Shown here one piece after another: positions 35,069-46,429 of a stretch of DNA of 64,000 bases. This stretch comes from Paracamarosporium sp. OC-R06-R3 (Eukaryota > Ascomycota > Dothideomycetes > Pleosporales > Didymosphaeriaceae), in assembly GCA_019828545.1 (NCBI GenBank), contig JACVRA010000257.1, forward strand, positions 62,001-126,000, given 5' to 3'. The notes beneath the pieces were generated by a model. That model was not told the DNA's origin and did not search any database. It saw nothing but the letters and a program-made list of their open reading frames with translations. A program made the position numbers and the translations under genes. Position 1 is the first letter of the stretch. Each line of letters begins with the position of its first letter.

Positions 35069-37171
35069 TTATAGGTGCGCGTTGTTAATGCCGTTGGTGA
35101 CGTGTTCGACACCGTTACCATTGGCGAAAGGGTGGTGGCCGCTGCCTGCAGGTTGAGTGACGGGATAAACCGTCTTCTCGCGCTCGCTGAAGGGGTCGTA
35201 CATCCTCTCCTTGATGTATTGGTCAAGCTGGTCGTCAGACATCTCCCGGAGCTCAACAGCACGGTCGACGCCGTTCTTCTGAGCAGCACGGATGACACCA
35301 CGGGTAACAGTGACAGAGACCTCGCGGATGCGGCGGATGTCAGGGTACAGCCAGCCGTCAGCAACCTCCTGCTTGTTGAGCGAGGTGGAGAGGGACTCTG
35401 CAGAGGCGTAGATCATGTCCTGGGTGATGGAGGTGGCCTTGGAGATGATGGCAGCAAGACCGATACCAGGGAAGACATACATGTTGTTACCCTGGCCAGG
35501 CGTGAGCAGTTTACCGTTGTACTCCAAAGATGGGAAAGGAGATCCTGATGCAAACAAGCATCGGCCTTCGGTGTTGTATACGGCCTCCTCGAAGTTGCAC
35601 TCCGATTTGCTGGAGGGGTTGGAAAGAGGGAAGATGATGGGCTTGTCATTAAGCTTAGCCATCTTCTGGAGGATGTCCTTGTTGAAAGCTCCGCCAATGG
35701 TGGACAGACCCATCAGGATGGTGGGCTGGACGAAGTCGATGAGACGCGAGAGAGACTGGTACTGGCGGCCGTTGTTGTCATCCCTGGCAAAGTACACCTT
35801 GTGCTCGGCGAGCTTGTCGCCACGGTCAAGGGTGACAAGACCGTTTGAGTCGACGAACCAGAACTTCTTGCGAGCCTCTTCCTCACTCACGCCTTCCTTG
35901 ATGAAGAACTCAACAATCTGCTTAGCGACACCAACACCGGCGCTGCCCGCTCCAAGGAAAATGGCGCGGTGATCCTTCGCCGGCACGCCGGACGCACGAA
36001 CGGCGTTGATGAAGCCACCAACAATGACAGCGCCCGTTCCCTGCACGTCGTCGTTGAACATGCAGTATGTGTCTTGGTACCGCTCGAGGGCGGGGAAGGG
36101 GTTTTTGAAGTCTTCGAATTGGATGACAATGCTGCACACGATCAGTTGCCGTATTTGGACATGTTTCACAAGCATGCTTACCTGGGCCACTTGTCGGTCA
36201 GCGCAGCCATGAGCTCATCCAAAAACTCCTTCTCCTGCGCGGGGGTGACCTTGGGCGTTCTGGAACCCATGTACAGCGGGTCATTGCGGAGGGTCTCGTT
36301 GTTTGTGCCCAGATCTAGAGTCAAGGGCAGAGTACCATCTGGCCTGATTCCAGCGCAGGCAGTGTACAGAGCCAATTTGCCGACGGGAATGCCCATGCCG
36401 TTGACACCAAGATCTCCAAGACCCAGAATTCTCGAGCCGTCGGTGAGAACGGTGATCTCGACCTCATGCGGCCAGTTGTCCAGGATCTCGCGAAGGTGGC
36501 CGCGGTCGTTCCAGGAGAGGTACATGCCCTCGGGCTGTGTCCAGATCTCGTGCCATCGTACGCAAGCCTCACCGACGGTCGGCGTGTAGATGAGAGGGGT
36601 CAATTCCTATTCGAGTGTCAGTGCATGCACGCGGGGCTGCAGCAGCAGGGAAACTTGCCTTGACGTTTTCTGAGAGCAGGCGGTAGAAGAGGTGGACGTT
36701 GGTGGCGCGGAGATGAACCAGGTACTGGAACTTCTCAATTGGCGTGGGCTTCATGGCGAGAAGTCGGAGACCTGTCGGTGTTAGTAGGGCAATGGTTGGT
36801 TCCCGATTGGGCAGGCTTACATCGTTGTGCCTGCACTTCGTGGCTCTCGATTGCTGGCGGGGTCAAGCCGTAGGTTTTGAGGTACCTGCGGACCTCTGGG
36901 GGGTTTGCCATGTCATAATCGCCGCCGCTTGGAGGGGAGTGAGCAATTGGGCAGTTGGACAGTGGGGGGCAGCGGATTGGGGCACTCACGTGGTGCTGAG
37001 CTGCCTCGTAGGGGCAGAGGGCCTCTGTGCGTCGGAAGTCATGTTGGCAACAGTTGCTAGCAAGCGGTGGGGTGAAGAGGAGGGGCAGGAAGGGGAGAGA
37101 GAAAGTCTGGAAAAGCGAGAGGCGCGGGAGAGCAGCGCGGCTTTAAAGGGAAATAATCTCTGCATTGACAC
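35069..37171 (-). CDS. malic enzyme (decarboxylating malate dehydrogenase)
   Basis: Converts malate to pyruvate and CO2 with reduction of NAD(P)+. Exons 37171-36990, 36927-36821, 36771-36659, 36606-36182 and 36131-35069 close in frame to 629 aa. Motifs: LTPLIYTPTVGEAC, the DGSRILGLGDLGVNGMGIP catalytic block, FNDDVQGTGAV, and the Rossmann motif FLGAGSAGVGVA. The third intron (36658-36607) starts with GC, not GT (GCAAGT...TAG); only this junction joins NVK to ELTPL. The first 43 residues are rich in Arg, Ser and Leu with no acidic residue, a likely mitochondrial presequence; a Met at residue 44 (37042) would start a cytosolic form. Cofactor preference is not decided by sequence alone. Confidence 0.95.
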
Positions 37172-37621
37172 GGCGAGCAGGGGAGAAGGAGTGAGGGGAG
37201 CTGGCCAGGGCCTATCGGAAGACGGCAGATGCTAGGGCAGGAGTCAGCAGACGGGAGAATTTGGGCCCTGGGAGGAGAGCCGGGCGATGGAATCGTGGGC
37301 TCTTGTCACCAACAGCGTCCCAAAAAAATTCCCCAGTTGGGATGACAGAGGCCGGGGGGGAGCAGCCTAGAAGGTAGCGGCATGCAGCAACCCGGCGCTT
37401 GAGGCGCAGGCATCGGAGCAGATCGGAATCCATGGCTCCAAAGCTGGGGAACGGCGTGTGCAGGCGTCGGCTCGTCCGCTGCGGCTCCACGCTGCGTCTC
37501 GTCTCGTCTCGAAGCCCGCCGGCCACGATCCAACGACGTCGCCGTGAGATTCGTGCTCAGCTAGCGGCCGCGGCCCAGCACAAAAAAACATGCCGTGCTC
37601 GTTGCTCGTCCCTCGTCCTGT

Positions 37622-37654
37622 GTGCCGCGGGACGCTGCCTCAGTCCCGCGGCAC
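37622..37654. repeat. perfect 12-bp inverted repeat, 9-nt loop
   Basis: The arms GTGCCGCGGGAC (37622-37633) and GTCCCGCGGCAC (37643-37654) are exact reverse complements separated by nine bases. It could form a hairpin or be a dimeric binding site. Confidence 0.8.
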
Positions 37655-37667
37655 GCTGCTGTCTCGG

Positions 37668-37691
37668 ATTCCAGCGTTTCAGCGCTGGAAT
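37668..37691. repeat. perfect 9-bp inverted repeat, 6-nt loop
   Basis: The arms ATTCCAGCG (37668-37676) and CGCTGGAAT (37683-37691) are exact reverse complements, 13 bp after the first hairpin. No run of T follows, so a terminator role is unlikely. Confidence 0.75.
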
Positions 37692-38144
37692 GCCTCCAGG
37701 CGTGCGCGCTTTGTAATGGCCCCAGCGCCCGCTGCCGTAATTCGCAAGGGTTCGCACACCGACTGCTCTTGTGCCCCGAAGAATCGTATGTTGTCTGCGC
37801 TCCGGCGGTGAGCCCAACAGCCTCGTGCGATTCTGCCGCTGCATTCTGGCTGCTCGACGCTCTGATGGAGCTGCCCTCTCCAGCCAAGCACATGTCGGGT
37901 TCCGGAGCGACGGGTGCGGGGAAAGCTTGACTCTCGGAGACATCGAGCCCCTTCGGAACGCGACGCTGCGCTGTTTTCTCAAATTGCTGCATGTCGAATT
38001 AATGGCGCATCAATCTGGCCGCCTGCAAGCGACGCTGCGAGCTGTCTGCGTGCGCGTGTAGACGCCCTGCCCTGGGGTGCGTGTGCAGGCGGGCGTGGGG
38101 TGCGTGGGATCGCTTGGCACCCAATGACGTCGCCCGCACAGAGC

Positions 38145-38172
38145 GAGCGCGTCACCATGAGCGCGTCACCAT
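38145..38172. repeat. 14-bp tandem repeat, two exact copies
   Basis: GAGCGCGTCACCAT occurs twice in direct succession, followed by a partial copy to about 38180. It is 100-130 bp before the HAM1-like start codon. Confidence 0.75.
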
Positions 38173-38273
38173 CAGCGCGTGCGGACCTCGACAGCCCCAG
38201 TGCGAAGGGCCACACTCCCGCTCTTCTGGCTACCTGACGTTCCAATTGCTTCTCCGGAGCACCGCTGCCTGCC

Positions 38274-40544
38274 ATGTCGTCCTGCTTCGGATTCCGCAAG
38301 TCGCGCGCCGACGACCAGCGCCCGCTGCTGCCTCAGTACCGCGATGACACGGTCATGCAGCGCGAGCTTCACCAGAAGCTGCATTCTTACCAGATGATCC
38401 GCGCCCTGGGCAAGGGGTACATGCCATCCAACGAACAGGTCGTCATCAACCTGCGAAGCTTACTGGCCGCCGACATACTCAACCCAGACAACCCAGACCT
38501 CAGCGACTCGGGTCGACTTCTCGTCAAGTTTGCCAAGCGATGGCTGCACGAATTCATCGACCTACTGCAACACAAGAACAGCAGCGATCAGATACAGGAC
38601 TTCCTTTGGTACTTGTCCAAATCGAGAGTCTCCGTAGACGTTGAGGATCTCACGCATCGGGCCGTCAGATCCAGAGCTAAGGCAGATATCGCCGCAGGTG
38701 GGTCGCCCTTGTCGATCAGGTTTATCCATCTCCGCTGACATGGTTTAGCCTACAGCAGTCTACAAACCGTTGGATCGCTGCTGCTAACCAATTCCGATTT
38801 CCGCATCTTCCTCTCAGACCTCAACACCGTCGGCCGCGAAGTGTTCAAGGACACCGCCTTCACCTTGTCAGAAGTAGCCGAGGAGGCGGGGAAGAGGATA
38901 GAGCCGTCACAGGCTGAGCAGAAAACCCTCAAAGAGCCAGGTGCAGACTCAGGGTCGGCACCTACGGCTGACGAACTTAATGGCGAAGTCGCAGAGGTTG
39001 CGAAGGTCGTTGGCTCTGGCACTGCACAAGTCGCTAAGGAGGCCCAACATAGCCTGGCAGATAAACTCAAGGGCGATGAGGGAGACTCACAGCTCTACCG
39101 GTTGAAGAAGACCGTCACCAACCTACGTAAAAAGCGAGACTACTCTGACTCTGTTTCCACTCTGGCTCTCCTGCTTCAGCGGTATGCTTTAGCTTATTCG
39201 CGCATGGCTGAGGATGCTATGGGTGCTACACAAAAAGATATCAATACAAACGCTGCCACGGATAGGGCCGTCAAGAACTTCTGGACTTTCATTAGCTCCT
39301 TTGGAGACGCCGGAGAATGGAAAAAGCTCGAGGATAGCTTTCATAAAGTCTTGGAGCATTCTCGAAAGGACCCAGAATTCGAAGATCTACTGACTGACGT
39401 CGGGAACTCTCTACAGAAACTGCTTACTGACCCTGATTTTTTCGAGCATGCGGATGAAAAGTTCCAAGAGCTTAGGAAAAAGTCAAAGGGTGTTGGAACA
39501 GAGTCTTCCTTACGTAAAGATATCGATACCTTCTTCGACCAAGCACAAAAGACGTTCCATTCAGTAACCAAAGATCAGGATGTTGCGAAGCTCATCAAGA
39601 CTGCAACACAGATCTTCTACATTCTCTCACCACAATACCAGTACACGAATGGCGAGCTCGTTCAAGATGCCATCAATGTCTTCGTCCCTCTCTTCATTCA
39701 AGCCATACAGTACATTCCAATCCCACGTCTTGAAGTCTCCACTCCCGAAGTCGACCTCCTCCTCGAAAACCTCATCATCGAGCCCGGTAAAACCATCAAC
39801 CACACCTCTTTCCTCCCTTTCCGTTTCCGCGTAGAAACCTATAACGACTTTGAAATCTGGAAAGCCCGCTTCCGCACCGCTTCAAAAGTAGACTCTAAGC
39901 TTACCATTAAGATTGACGGCTTGTCACTGCGCGCCGACGAGATCGGCTTCCTCATGCGTGCCCACAAAGGTCTGCTCCGCCTCGCAGATGAAGGTATCGC
40001 ATCGTTTGAGCTTGACGAGCGTGGCATCGACATCCACCTCGACGTCGAGATTGCGAAGGAACGCCAGGAGCAAATCCTCACATTGAACGCCGTCCGCGTC
40101 CACATCCACAAGCTCTCGTACACGCTGCGCAAGTCCAAGTTCAGCCTCTTCGGCTGGATCCTCAAGCCCCTCCTTCGCCCCATCATCCGTAAAGTCATGG
40201 AGAAGCAACTTGCTACTGCCATCGCAGATGCCATACACGCTGCCAATCGTGAGCTTCTCTTTGCGCGTGAGCGCCTGAGAGCGACCCGAATCTCCGATCC
40301 CGATGATCTGCGCACGTTCTTCAAGGCTGTGCTGACAAGGCTGACGCCTGCGGAAGATCCCGACGTGTACACAAGGGTTGGCGTTGCAGCGCCTGGACAG
40401 GGCGTCTTCAAAGGCAAGTACGCGCCGGGTAGCGTGGTTAAGCTGTGGGAAGAGGAAGGGAGGAGGGCCGGGGAGAGGATCGAGGAGTGGGACGAAGGCG
40501 GATGGAGGAACGATGTCTTTGATCTGCATGCCATGATGCTATGA
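38274..40544 (+). CDS. HAM1-like protein with BPI/LBP-type C-terminal domain
   Basis: Conserved fungal protein of 739 aa; exons 38274-38697 and 38749-40544 with a 51-nt intron. It matches the general form of fungal proteins with the HAM1-like N- and C-terminal regions (formerly DUF5923 and DUF4449). The N-terminal part is largely helical and charged. The C-terminal part, about residues 465-655, begins RLEVSTPEVDLLLENLIIEPG and contains FRFRVETYNDFEIWKARF and FGWILKPLLRPIIRKVMEKQL, a beta-rich, lipid-binding-like fold related to BPI/LBP and SMP domains in family descriptions. No signal peptide or membrane span is evident. A role in lipid handling is inferred from the fold only. It is divergent from malic enzyme. 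The start follows CTGCCATGTC. Confidence 0.8.
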
Positions 40545-41218
40545 GTGGGATATAAGGTCCTGTCATTTGTGAGGTTGAACTCCATGGAGTGGGGGTTTTC
40601 AAAACAAATCTTCTTGGGTTACGGGCGCTGTGGGTTCTCTTGAGTGGATTTTAAAGGTTTAAGCTTCATGTTGTATTTTTTTTTTTAGCTTTTCAGGCAT
40701 TAAGGCATTTGGATCGGAACCGCATCTGTTGGCTTCAAATTGGCACTGTACACGATACCACTTTACTTTATGTATACAAGTAACTTCTTCCTCGTCACAT
40801 GAGGTGCGCAGTCTGAAAGATTATGAGTTGTGCCTGTTCAGTATGCTCAAAAAACATCATAATTGCATTCTGCTGCGTAATGTCGAGACGTACAGCTTCG
40901 ACATAGGGCAACCTGACCAGCCCATTTTTGCGGTGTGATGTCCTTGGGACACGCAGCATGACGTTAGTTACGAAGATACGCAGTTTTTTTTTTATTTTTG
41001 GCCCACCGTATTTTGAGACATGCAGAATGGAATATATTCAAAGGTCATGCATCAAGCAAAGAAGAAGCCGAAAGAATACTTCAACATAAGCTCCCCAGCG
41101 CCAGCAATGCATGCTAATGCTACCAATCGCTCACACAACGCCAGAAAATGCACACATCAACGCTCTACAATGCGCCACCGCTAAGAACAAGAAATGAAGA
41201 ATGCGAAATGAAGAATGC
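40545..41218. other. 0.7 kb intergenic between convergent genes
   Basis: Convergent 3' flanks of the HAM1-like and kinesin genes, with poly-T runs at about 40676-40686 and 40984-40992. No gene was seen. Confidence 0.55.
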
Positions 41219-43601
41219 TCAAAACTCAACGGATAGTCCCAGCCTCATGGTTTCCACCGACTTCCCACCGACCCCCTTTAGCATCGCCAGCATGTTCAGG
41301 TCGCGGATCTCCTCGTCGTCCATATCAACCAAGCAGTTCACGATTGCGTCTGCCTTTTTAGCACCCACGCCTTTCAGCGCCTTGATCTGCGTAACGTCCT
41401 TTGTATTAATGATCTTGAGCAAACGAGCCGTACGGGGAGTTTGATTTTCGGAACCCGCAAGGTAAGAGGCCCCATCCTGGTCGCGGAAGATCGGTAGTTT
41501 TCTAGTCGTCGTCTTCGCCTTGCGTGCAGGCTTCTTGAACTTAAAGCTTGAGTCCGAAGCGTAGGATTCGTCATGGTCAGAGACATCGCCAGGCGCGAAT
41601 TCGTCATCTTCGGAATCGTCTCCATGACCAACCCTCCTTTGTTTTGTGGGCAAAGGTGCCATTCGGTTCAATGCTTGAACAGGTGCTACATGTGTTGATT
41701 GAGAGTTGGAGTCCAGCCTATCGTGTGGCCGTGCCCCAGCTTCACGCTTGTTGCGAACACTTTCTTCCAGCTTTACTATTTTCGCTTCTAACCTACTATT
41801 CCCTGGGAAGTAGGGTAGGGCCAGTTGGAACATGCGAAGTGCGCTGACTTCTTCTCCGCGCGCTAAATGCTGCTTGCCCATAAGCAAGAATTGTAGTCCG
41901 GGTCCTGACTTGTCGTCTTCCCTAGCATCAACACGCTGCTCTAGATCATCTAACCGTCTTTGCAGTTCTGCTGATAGAGCAGGTGCAGAGATTGCGGCAT
42001 CCTGCAATGCCTTCTCTGCAAGCTTCTCGTCTATTCGCTGAGAAATCATAGCCTCTATAGATTCCTTAGTCATCGCGTGCTCGAGTGGGCGTGCTCGAGA
42101 CGTGCTATCAACCGGTCGATGAATCTTGGTCGGCCGAGTTGTTGGGGCATTGGGATCCGCAGACCGTTTATGAGTGTCTAATCTTCGAACACCTTGGTTC
42201 TGGGAAGGCAAGTTAGATCCACGCGATCCAGGTTTACGGGAATCAGAATATACAGAGAATGCCTTGTTTGGCTTCTGTCCTTGCTTCTTCTTATCTACCT
42301 CTTGTATGTTCGCATTATGTGCCGCTGCTAGTGGTCTTAAAGGCTGCCGCGCGATGGTCGCCCCACCAATGCTGCTTGTTGCAGCAAGCGGTTTTGTCAT
42401 CGCTCGGTAGATGGGGTCGTTTTCAACTTCGGACACCTCGATCTTCTTCGTTCGGCTCGCGAAGTTGAGGGATGCGAGGGTATCAAGGTGGTAAGCTCGT
42501 GTGGGTGCTAGGTTGAGAATCATGACTGTCAGGCCACTATTCTGCCCCAAAGACAAGATGCGTGTCATCTTCGATTCGCGATACGGTATCCGGGCCTGCT
42601 TCTTGTTTATAGCGTCGACGCATTGTGCCAGAACAAACAGCGACTTGTTGATTGCGGAGCTCTCTACCAATCGCTCTTTGTTATTGTCTGTTCGTCTGTT
42701 GTCTTCCGATCCTGCAAGATCTATACAGGATGCTCGGCTGACTCGAATCGTGTCTTCCGTGGTTTGAGTGACCTTGACACAGAGAATAGCATGCGATCGC
42801 GATGAGTGTGCGTTGAGCTGAATAAGGTCAGTAGCCTCTTTGGACTATATGAGATAATCGTTACCTTCGTTGCAGAAGTGGACCTGTTGACGTTGGCCTG
42901 ATCGTACAACTGCTCGAACTCCTTCAATGTCGCGCATGGCTTTTCAGTCAAGCCTACTACAACGGTTTTTCCCTTGGAGCTATCCCTGATGGGTAACCCA
43001 GATGGCGTACGCTTCTCTGGAGGCTCGAACAGATCGTACACACGATCGCAGTAGATCTCGAAGTATTCCAGTGCAACCTCGACCCGTGTTGCCCCTCCGC
43101 TATCCTTTTCGACCTTCTTACATCTCCGATATATGGCACTAAGCAGTCTGGGAATAACACCACGATCTGCCAGAGTCTTTCCACCTCGCATGGTGTGCGT
43201 CTTGCCGGTACCAGTGCATCCGTGTGCGAATATTGAGAGGTCGCTTCGTCTAGTGTCAATCATACGTGCGATAGGAGTTGCTGCGGTGAGCTTACAAGCC
43301 ATTGAAGAGATGTTTTACTGTCGGTGATACTTGTGTGATGATTAGAATCTGTCTTGACACAGAGTTTTGCACGCGACCTACTCTCTGAATCGAACAATTC
43401 CTGTTGTGTGGCTTCCTGCTCGTAAACAGAGGAGAACTGGAAGCTGAAGGATTCGCTGTCGGTTTTTGGGTTCGGTATGCGAACAATGGTCGGCCGGTCT
43501 TTGGTGCTTTCGTCTGTGGTGGATTCGGCGGTGACGATGGTGTCTTTGTCGAGCTCATGTTTGAGCAACGGCCGGATGCGCGCAACGACTCGTACACTCA
43601 T
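41219..43601 (-). CDS. kinesin-10 (Kid/KIF22-like) chromosome motor
   Basis: Plus-end type microtubule motor with a DNA-binding tail, expected to act on spindle or chromosome arms. Exons 43601-43382, 43329-43296 (34 nt), 43249-42865 and 42817-41219 give 745 aa in closed frame; introns are 46-52 nt. The motor starts MSVRVVARIRPLLKH. The P-loop is AHGCTGTGKTHT (near residue 97), switch I is LNAHSSRSHAI (created by the third splice), and switch II is DLAGSE. A disordered middle with a predicted coiled segment (ISQRIDEKLAEKAL) follows. The C-terminal 65 residues form helix-hairpin-helix units (LKGVGAKKADAIV, LKGVGGKSVETM), the mark of the Kid family. It diverges from a secreted Ser/Thr-rich protein gene. 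Confidence 0.92.
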
Positions 43602-44733
43602 CGCGAAGGTGAAGTATGTAAGGAGGAACGGCGGCGGACAAGATTCAAGCCTACAGAAAAGAATGGCGTACCTGCACTGACGTCGAGTGCTGAGTGCGTG
43701 GATGAACCTGGTGTGGGTCCGTGTTGATTTGCTGTGTAGCTCGCGCGTTGCTGGGAGCAACGACAATAACCGACACGACCCATTTGCCCCACGTGATCTT
43801 CACACTACCAGCACCGAAAAATCCCAGCTCCATTCCGATCAACGTCAGAGTCTAGTACATAACTACTCCCAATCTATGTCGTTTGCTGGGAGAATCAAAA
43901 GAGATCCACTAGCCGAAGTACTTCAAGAGAGCGTCTCGATCTACGTTTGCTTTTGGCATGTCTACAGACAACAGTCCCTCGATTCAGGATTTGTGGCACC
44001 TTCATATCAGCTAATGCCGCTGGTGGCAGCCAAAAACAATAGTCGTTTTTGGAATAAATATACGTCAAAGGGCTTGCTGTAGTCCATTTGCTGAACGTAC
44101 ATCTTGGCGCACATTATGGGAGATTCCCGGTATAAATTTCCACGGAAGTATGTGAAAAAAGAAGAGCGAGTTCGACAAATTCGACGGCCAGGGCCAGGAC
44201 CTATTTCTGGCGTCGGCGTGTATATAGTCGAGATGAAACATGTGGGCGGCACGCTCACGATGCCTGCAACATCGTTGGCTCCACGCGTCTGATTGGCTCA
44301 CAGGCCTTCTACATCTGAAACGCATGCGCTCTGCATCGAACGATGACCACCACTCAACCACTCACCTACGCTACAACCTAGTACAGCATAGAAAATGGAG
44401 ACCTTAGCGACAATGTTAAGCCAATACCGCCGCGCCGTCCGTCCTCATATCAAACGGCTGATGGAGCTTCAAAACTAGACCACAGTCCACTAGCTGTGTG
44501 CTATCTGTTCGTCGTAGCCTCGCGTCGAGAACGCGTTGGACTCTGTTGATTCTTCCGTTTCGTCTTTCTTTCCGGCATTTCGCGCTTTCGTCGATCGTTC
44601 CTCTTTCTTAATCTTGTCGTTCCCTTGAGATCTTTTTTTTTCTGTTTCCTCTCGTGGTTCTGCCCAAGCGCGCGGCTTCGCGAGCAGTCTCCAGCTTGTT
44701 ACGATCTTCACTTCTCTAATCGAGCTCATCTTC
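43602..44733. promoter_or_regulatory. 1.1 kb divergent spacer, kinesin / secreted protein
   Basis: No full gene was recognised. A 27-codon open frame at 44395-44478 (AAAATGG start, basic, Leu/Arg-rich) lies upstream of the secreted protein start and could be a uORF or a small gene. Frames at 43687-44082 are unsupported. Confidence 0.4.
44395..44478 (+). other. 27-codon small ORF, possible uORF
   Basis: It begins at an ATG in strong context (GAAAATGG), codes a basic amphipathic-looking peptide starting METLATMLSQYRR, and stops 255 bp before the start codon of the downstream secreted protein. No homology was recognised. A uORF in the 5' leader, a tiny gene or chance are all possible. Confidence 0.25.
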
Positions 44734-46317
44734 ATGAAGATGATTGCGTATTTTCCAATTTTGCTGCTGGCAGCGTATTTTACTATCGTATCGGCAGGGC
44801 CATTACCGCATTTGCGACGGCAATTCTCGTGAGTAGATTGGATTCCACTTCAGTACCCAGGTAATTAATAAGGTAGAACTCTACGTTACCTCAACACCTC
44901 ATCGACTTTCTCATCTACGTTAATCGACGAGTTCAAAAGTACCTTTAACTTTGTACCAACGTCAAATCATATACCTGCGACACAAAGTGTAGAAGCCAAC
45001 ACTGCAGTGGTGGTCGAACCAATCGACCACACCGTCTTCACTCACACTGAAGCTGCTATCACGTTTGTCAACCCCAAGGGCGATCCTGTGGTTACCCAAC
45101 CCGAGGAAACGGTTCTGTCGACGTCGTATATCACAAAACCATCATCTACAGAAATTCCGACTCCTAAAGCATCACCTAAGGCTTCGAGTGTGACAGCCTT
45201 AGAAACATCCACAACTACAACGAGTTTTGGCTCTGCAGTACAGTCTAGTGGACAAGCTTCTCCAAAACACTCAGGACGCTTGCGTGACAATACAACTTCG
45301 AGTGCATCTGCCCCCAATGGACCAATGTTCACATATGATCCGGAAGATAGTGCAACTACTGGAGATACTTCACGATCAATAATCACAATCACAATCTCTA
45401 GCTTTACTACGGTTACTGAAGGCTCGAACAGCACCGTGACACAGCCAGTACAGTCACCTACCACAGCGAACACAGGAGTGGCTCCCACAACAATATTGTC
45501 GCAGAGTACGGTCGCTCCCTCTTCCCGTTTCGAAATCCAGTCAACGACCTCGACCGAAGCAGAGTCGTTCTCATCGTCTAGGCGTACTATATTCGTGACC
45601 AGTACCGAGTATACCACCTTGTATCCTTCTTCTCCAACATCTTCGCAAATAGCGCCTCCATCGTCTACCCAGTCGCCGTCATCTGTCACAGCTCTAGAGC
45701 CACCAATTCCAACTCTGACACGTCCATCTTTGGACTCGTCGACGGCACCTGCCGTAACTGAAGCTCCGAGCTCTTCAATATCTGCAGCATTGCCTACAAG
45801 CTCGCTGTCGCCGCCACCTGTTATCGTCATCACTCCCTCAGCGGCAGAGTCATCGGAACAGGCATCCTCCAGCGCAACAACAGAAGTCCCACCGCAATCC
45901 GAGACAGTATTATCGAGCTCCCACTCAACTGCACAACCTACCTCCGTAGGCAGTCACAGCAGCGGCGGTGGAGGCTTCATCTACCCCACACAGCAACCAG
46001 CCGCAAGCTCAGATGCACTTTCCGATTCACCCTCGGCGTCGTCATCGAGCGCAGAAGATTCTACCTCGACTATTCTAAACCTTACTGAGTCCAAGACATT
46101 TCCTCTGGAATCAAGCGCAACGCCAGCACTTACTTCAGCGCCCGCATCACCCTCTCCTCCATCGGAAGACCCTGCGCCAGTACAATCCGCGACATCTAGT
46201 GGTCCTCTGGTCGTTGTCCCGATCGACACGAGTCAGATCTTCACAGTCACAGAAACAGTCACCACAACGGCAACGGAGAAGGAAACAGTGACCGTGACTG
46301 CCACTGTCACGGCTTGA
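44734..46317 (+). CDS. secreted Ser/Thr-rich mucin-like protein, 511 aa
   Basis: Exons 44734-44828 and 44877-46317 (48-nt intron) join in frame. The N-terminus is a clear signal peptide: MK followed by a hydrophobic core and a VSAG cut region, then a basic HLRRQF. Almost everything after is Ser, Thr, Pro, Ala and Val, expected to be heavily O-mannosylated, with few Lys and almost no Cys. There is no folded domain I can name. The C-terminus is a TVTETVTTTA-type repeat ending directly in the stop, with no hydrophobic GPI-attachment tail, so it is probably shed or held in the wall by other means. Such proteins are common cell-wall or adhesin-like components. Function unknown. Confidence 0.85.
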
Positions 46318-46429
46318 ATATAAGAATGAGAGGGGGTGGAGGGATAGCAAATGGATGTTGTCTGGTTTGTCTTGATACCCATATGTTCGATAGAGATTGG
46401 ATCCTTATAATACGTAGTGCTAAGCAAGT

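Larger units (their letters stand above)
37172..38273. promoter_or_regulatory. 1.1 kb GC-rich divergent promoter, malic enzyme / HAM1-like
   Basis: No gene was recognised; the many overlapping open frames reflect high GC. Two perfect hairpins sit close together (37622-37654 and 37668-37691). Nearer the HAM1-like gene are a CRE-like TGACGTC (38125-38131) and a 14-bp word repeated twice in tandem (38145-38172). Confidence 0.45.

Noticed and set aside
37622..37654. Rho-independent-type terminator at the first hairpin
   Set aside because: No T run follows and the genome is eukaryotic, where such terminators do not apply to these genes.
37212..38384. Many overlapping open frames in the malic enzyme/HAM1-like spacer
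   Set aside because: High GC makes stops rare on all frames; none carries a domain, and the region has promoter-like repeats instead.
45042..45833. 263-codon minus-strand frame
   Set aside because: Antisense of the Ser/Thr-rich coding sequence; its Val/Asp/Gly-rich composition is a mirror effect.
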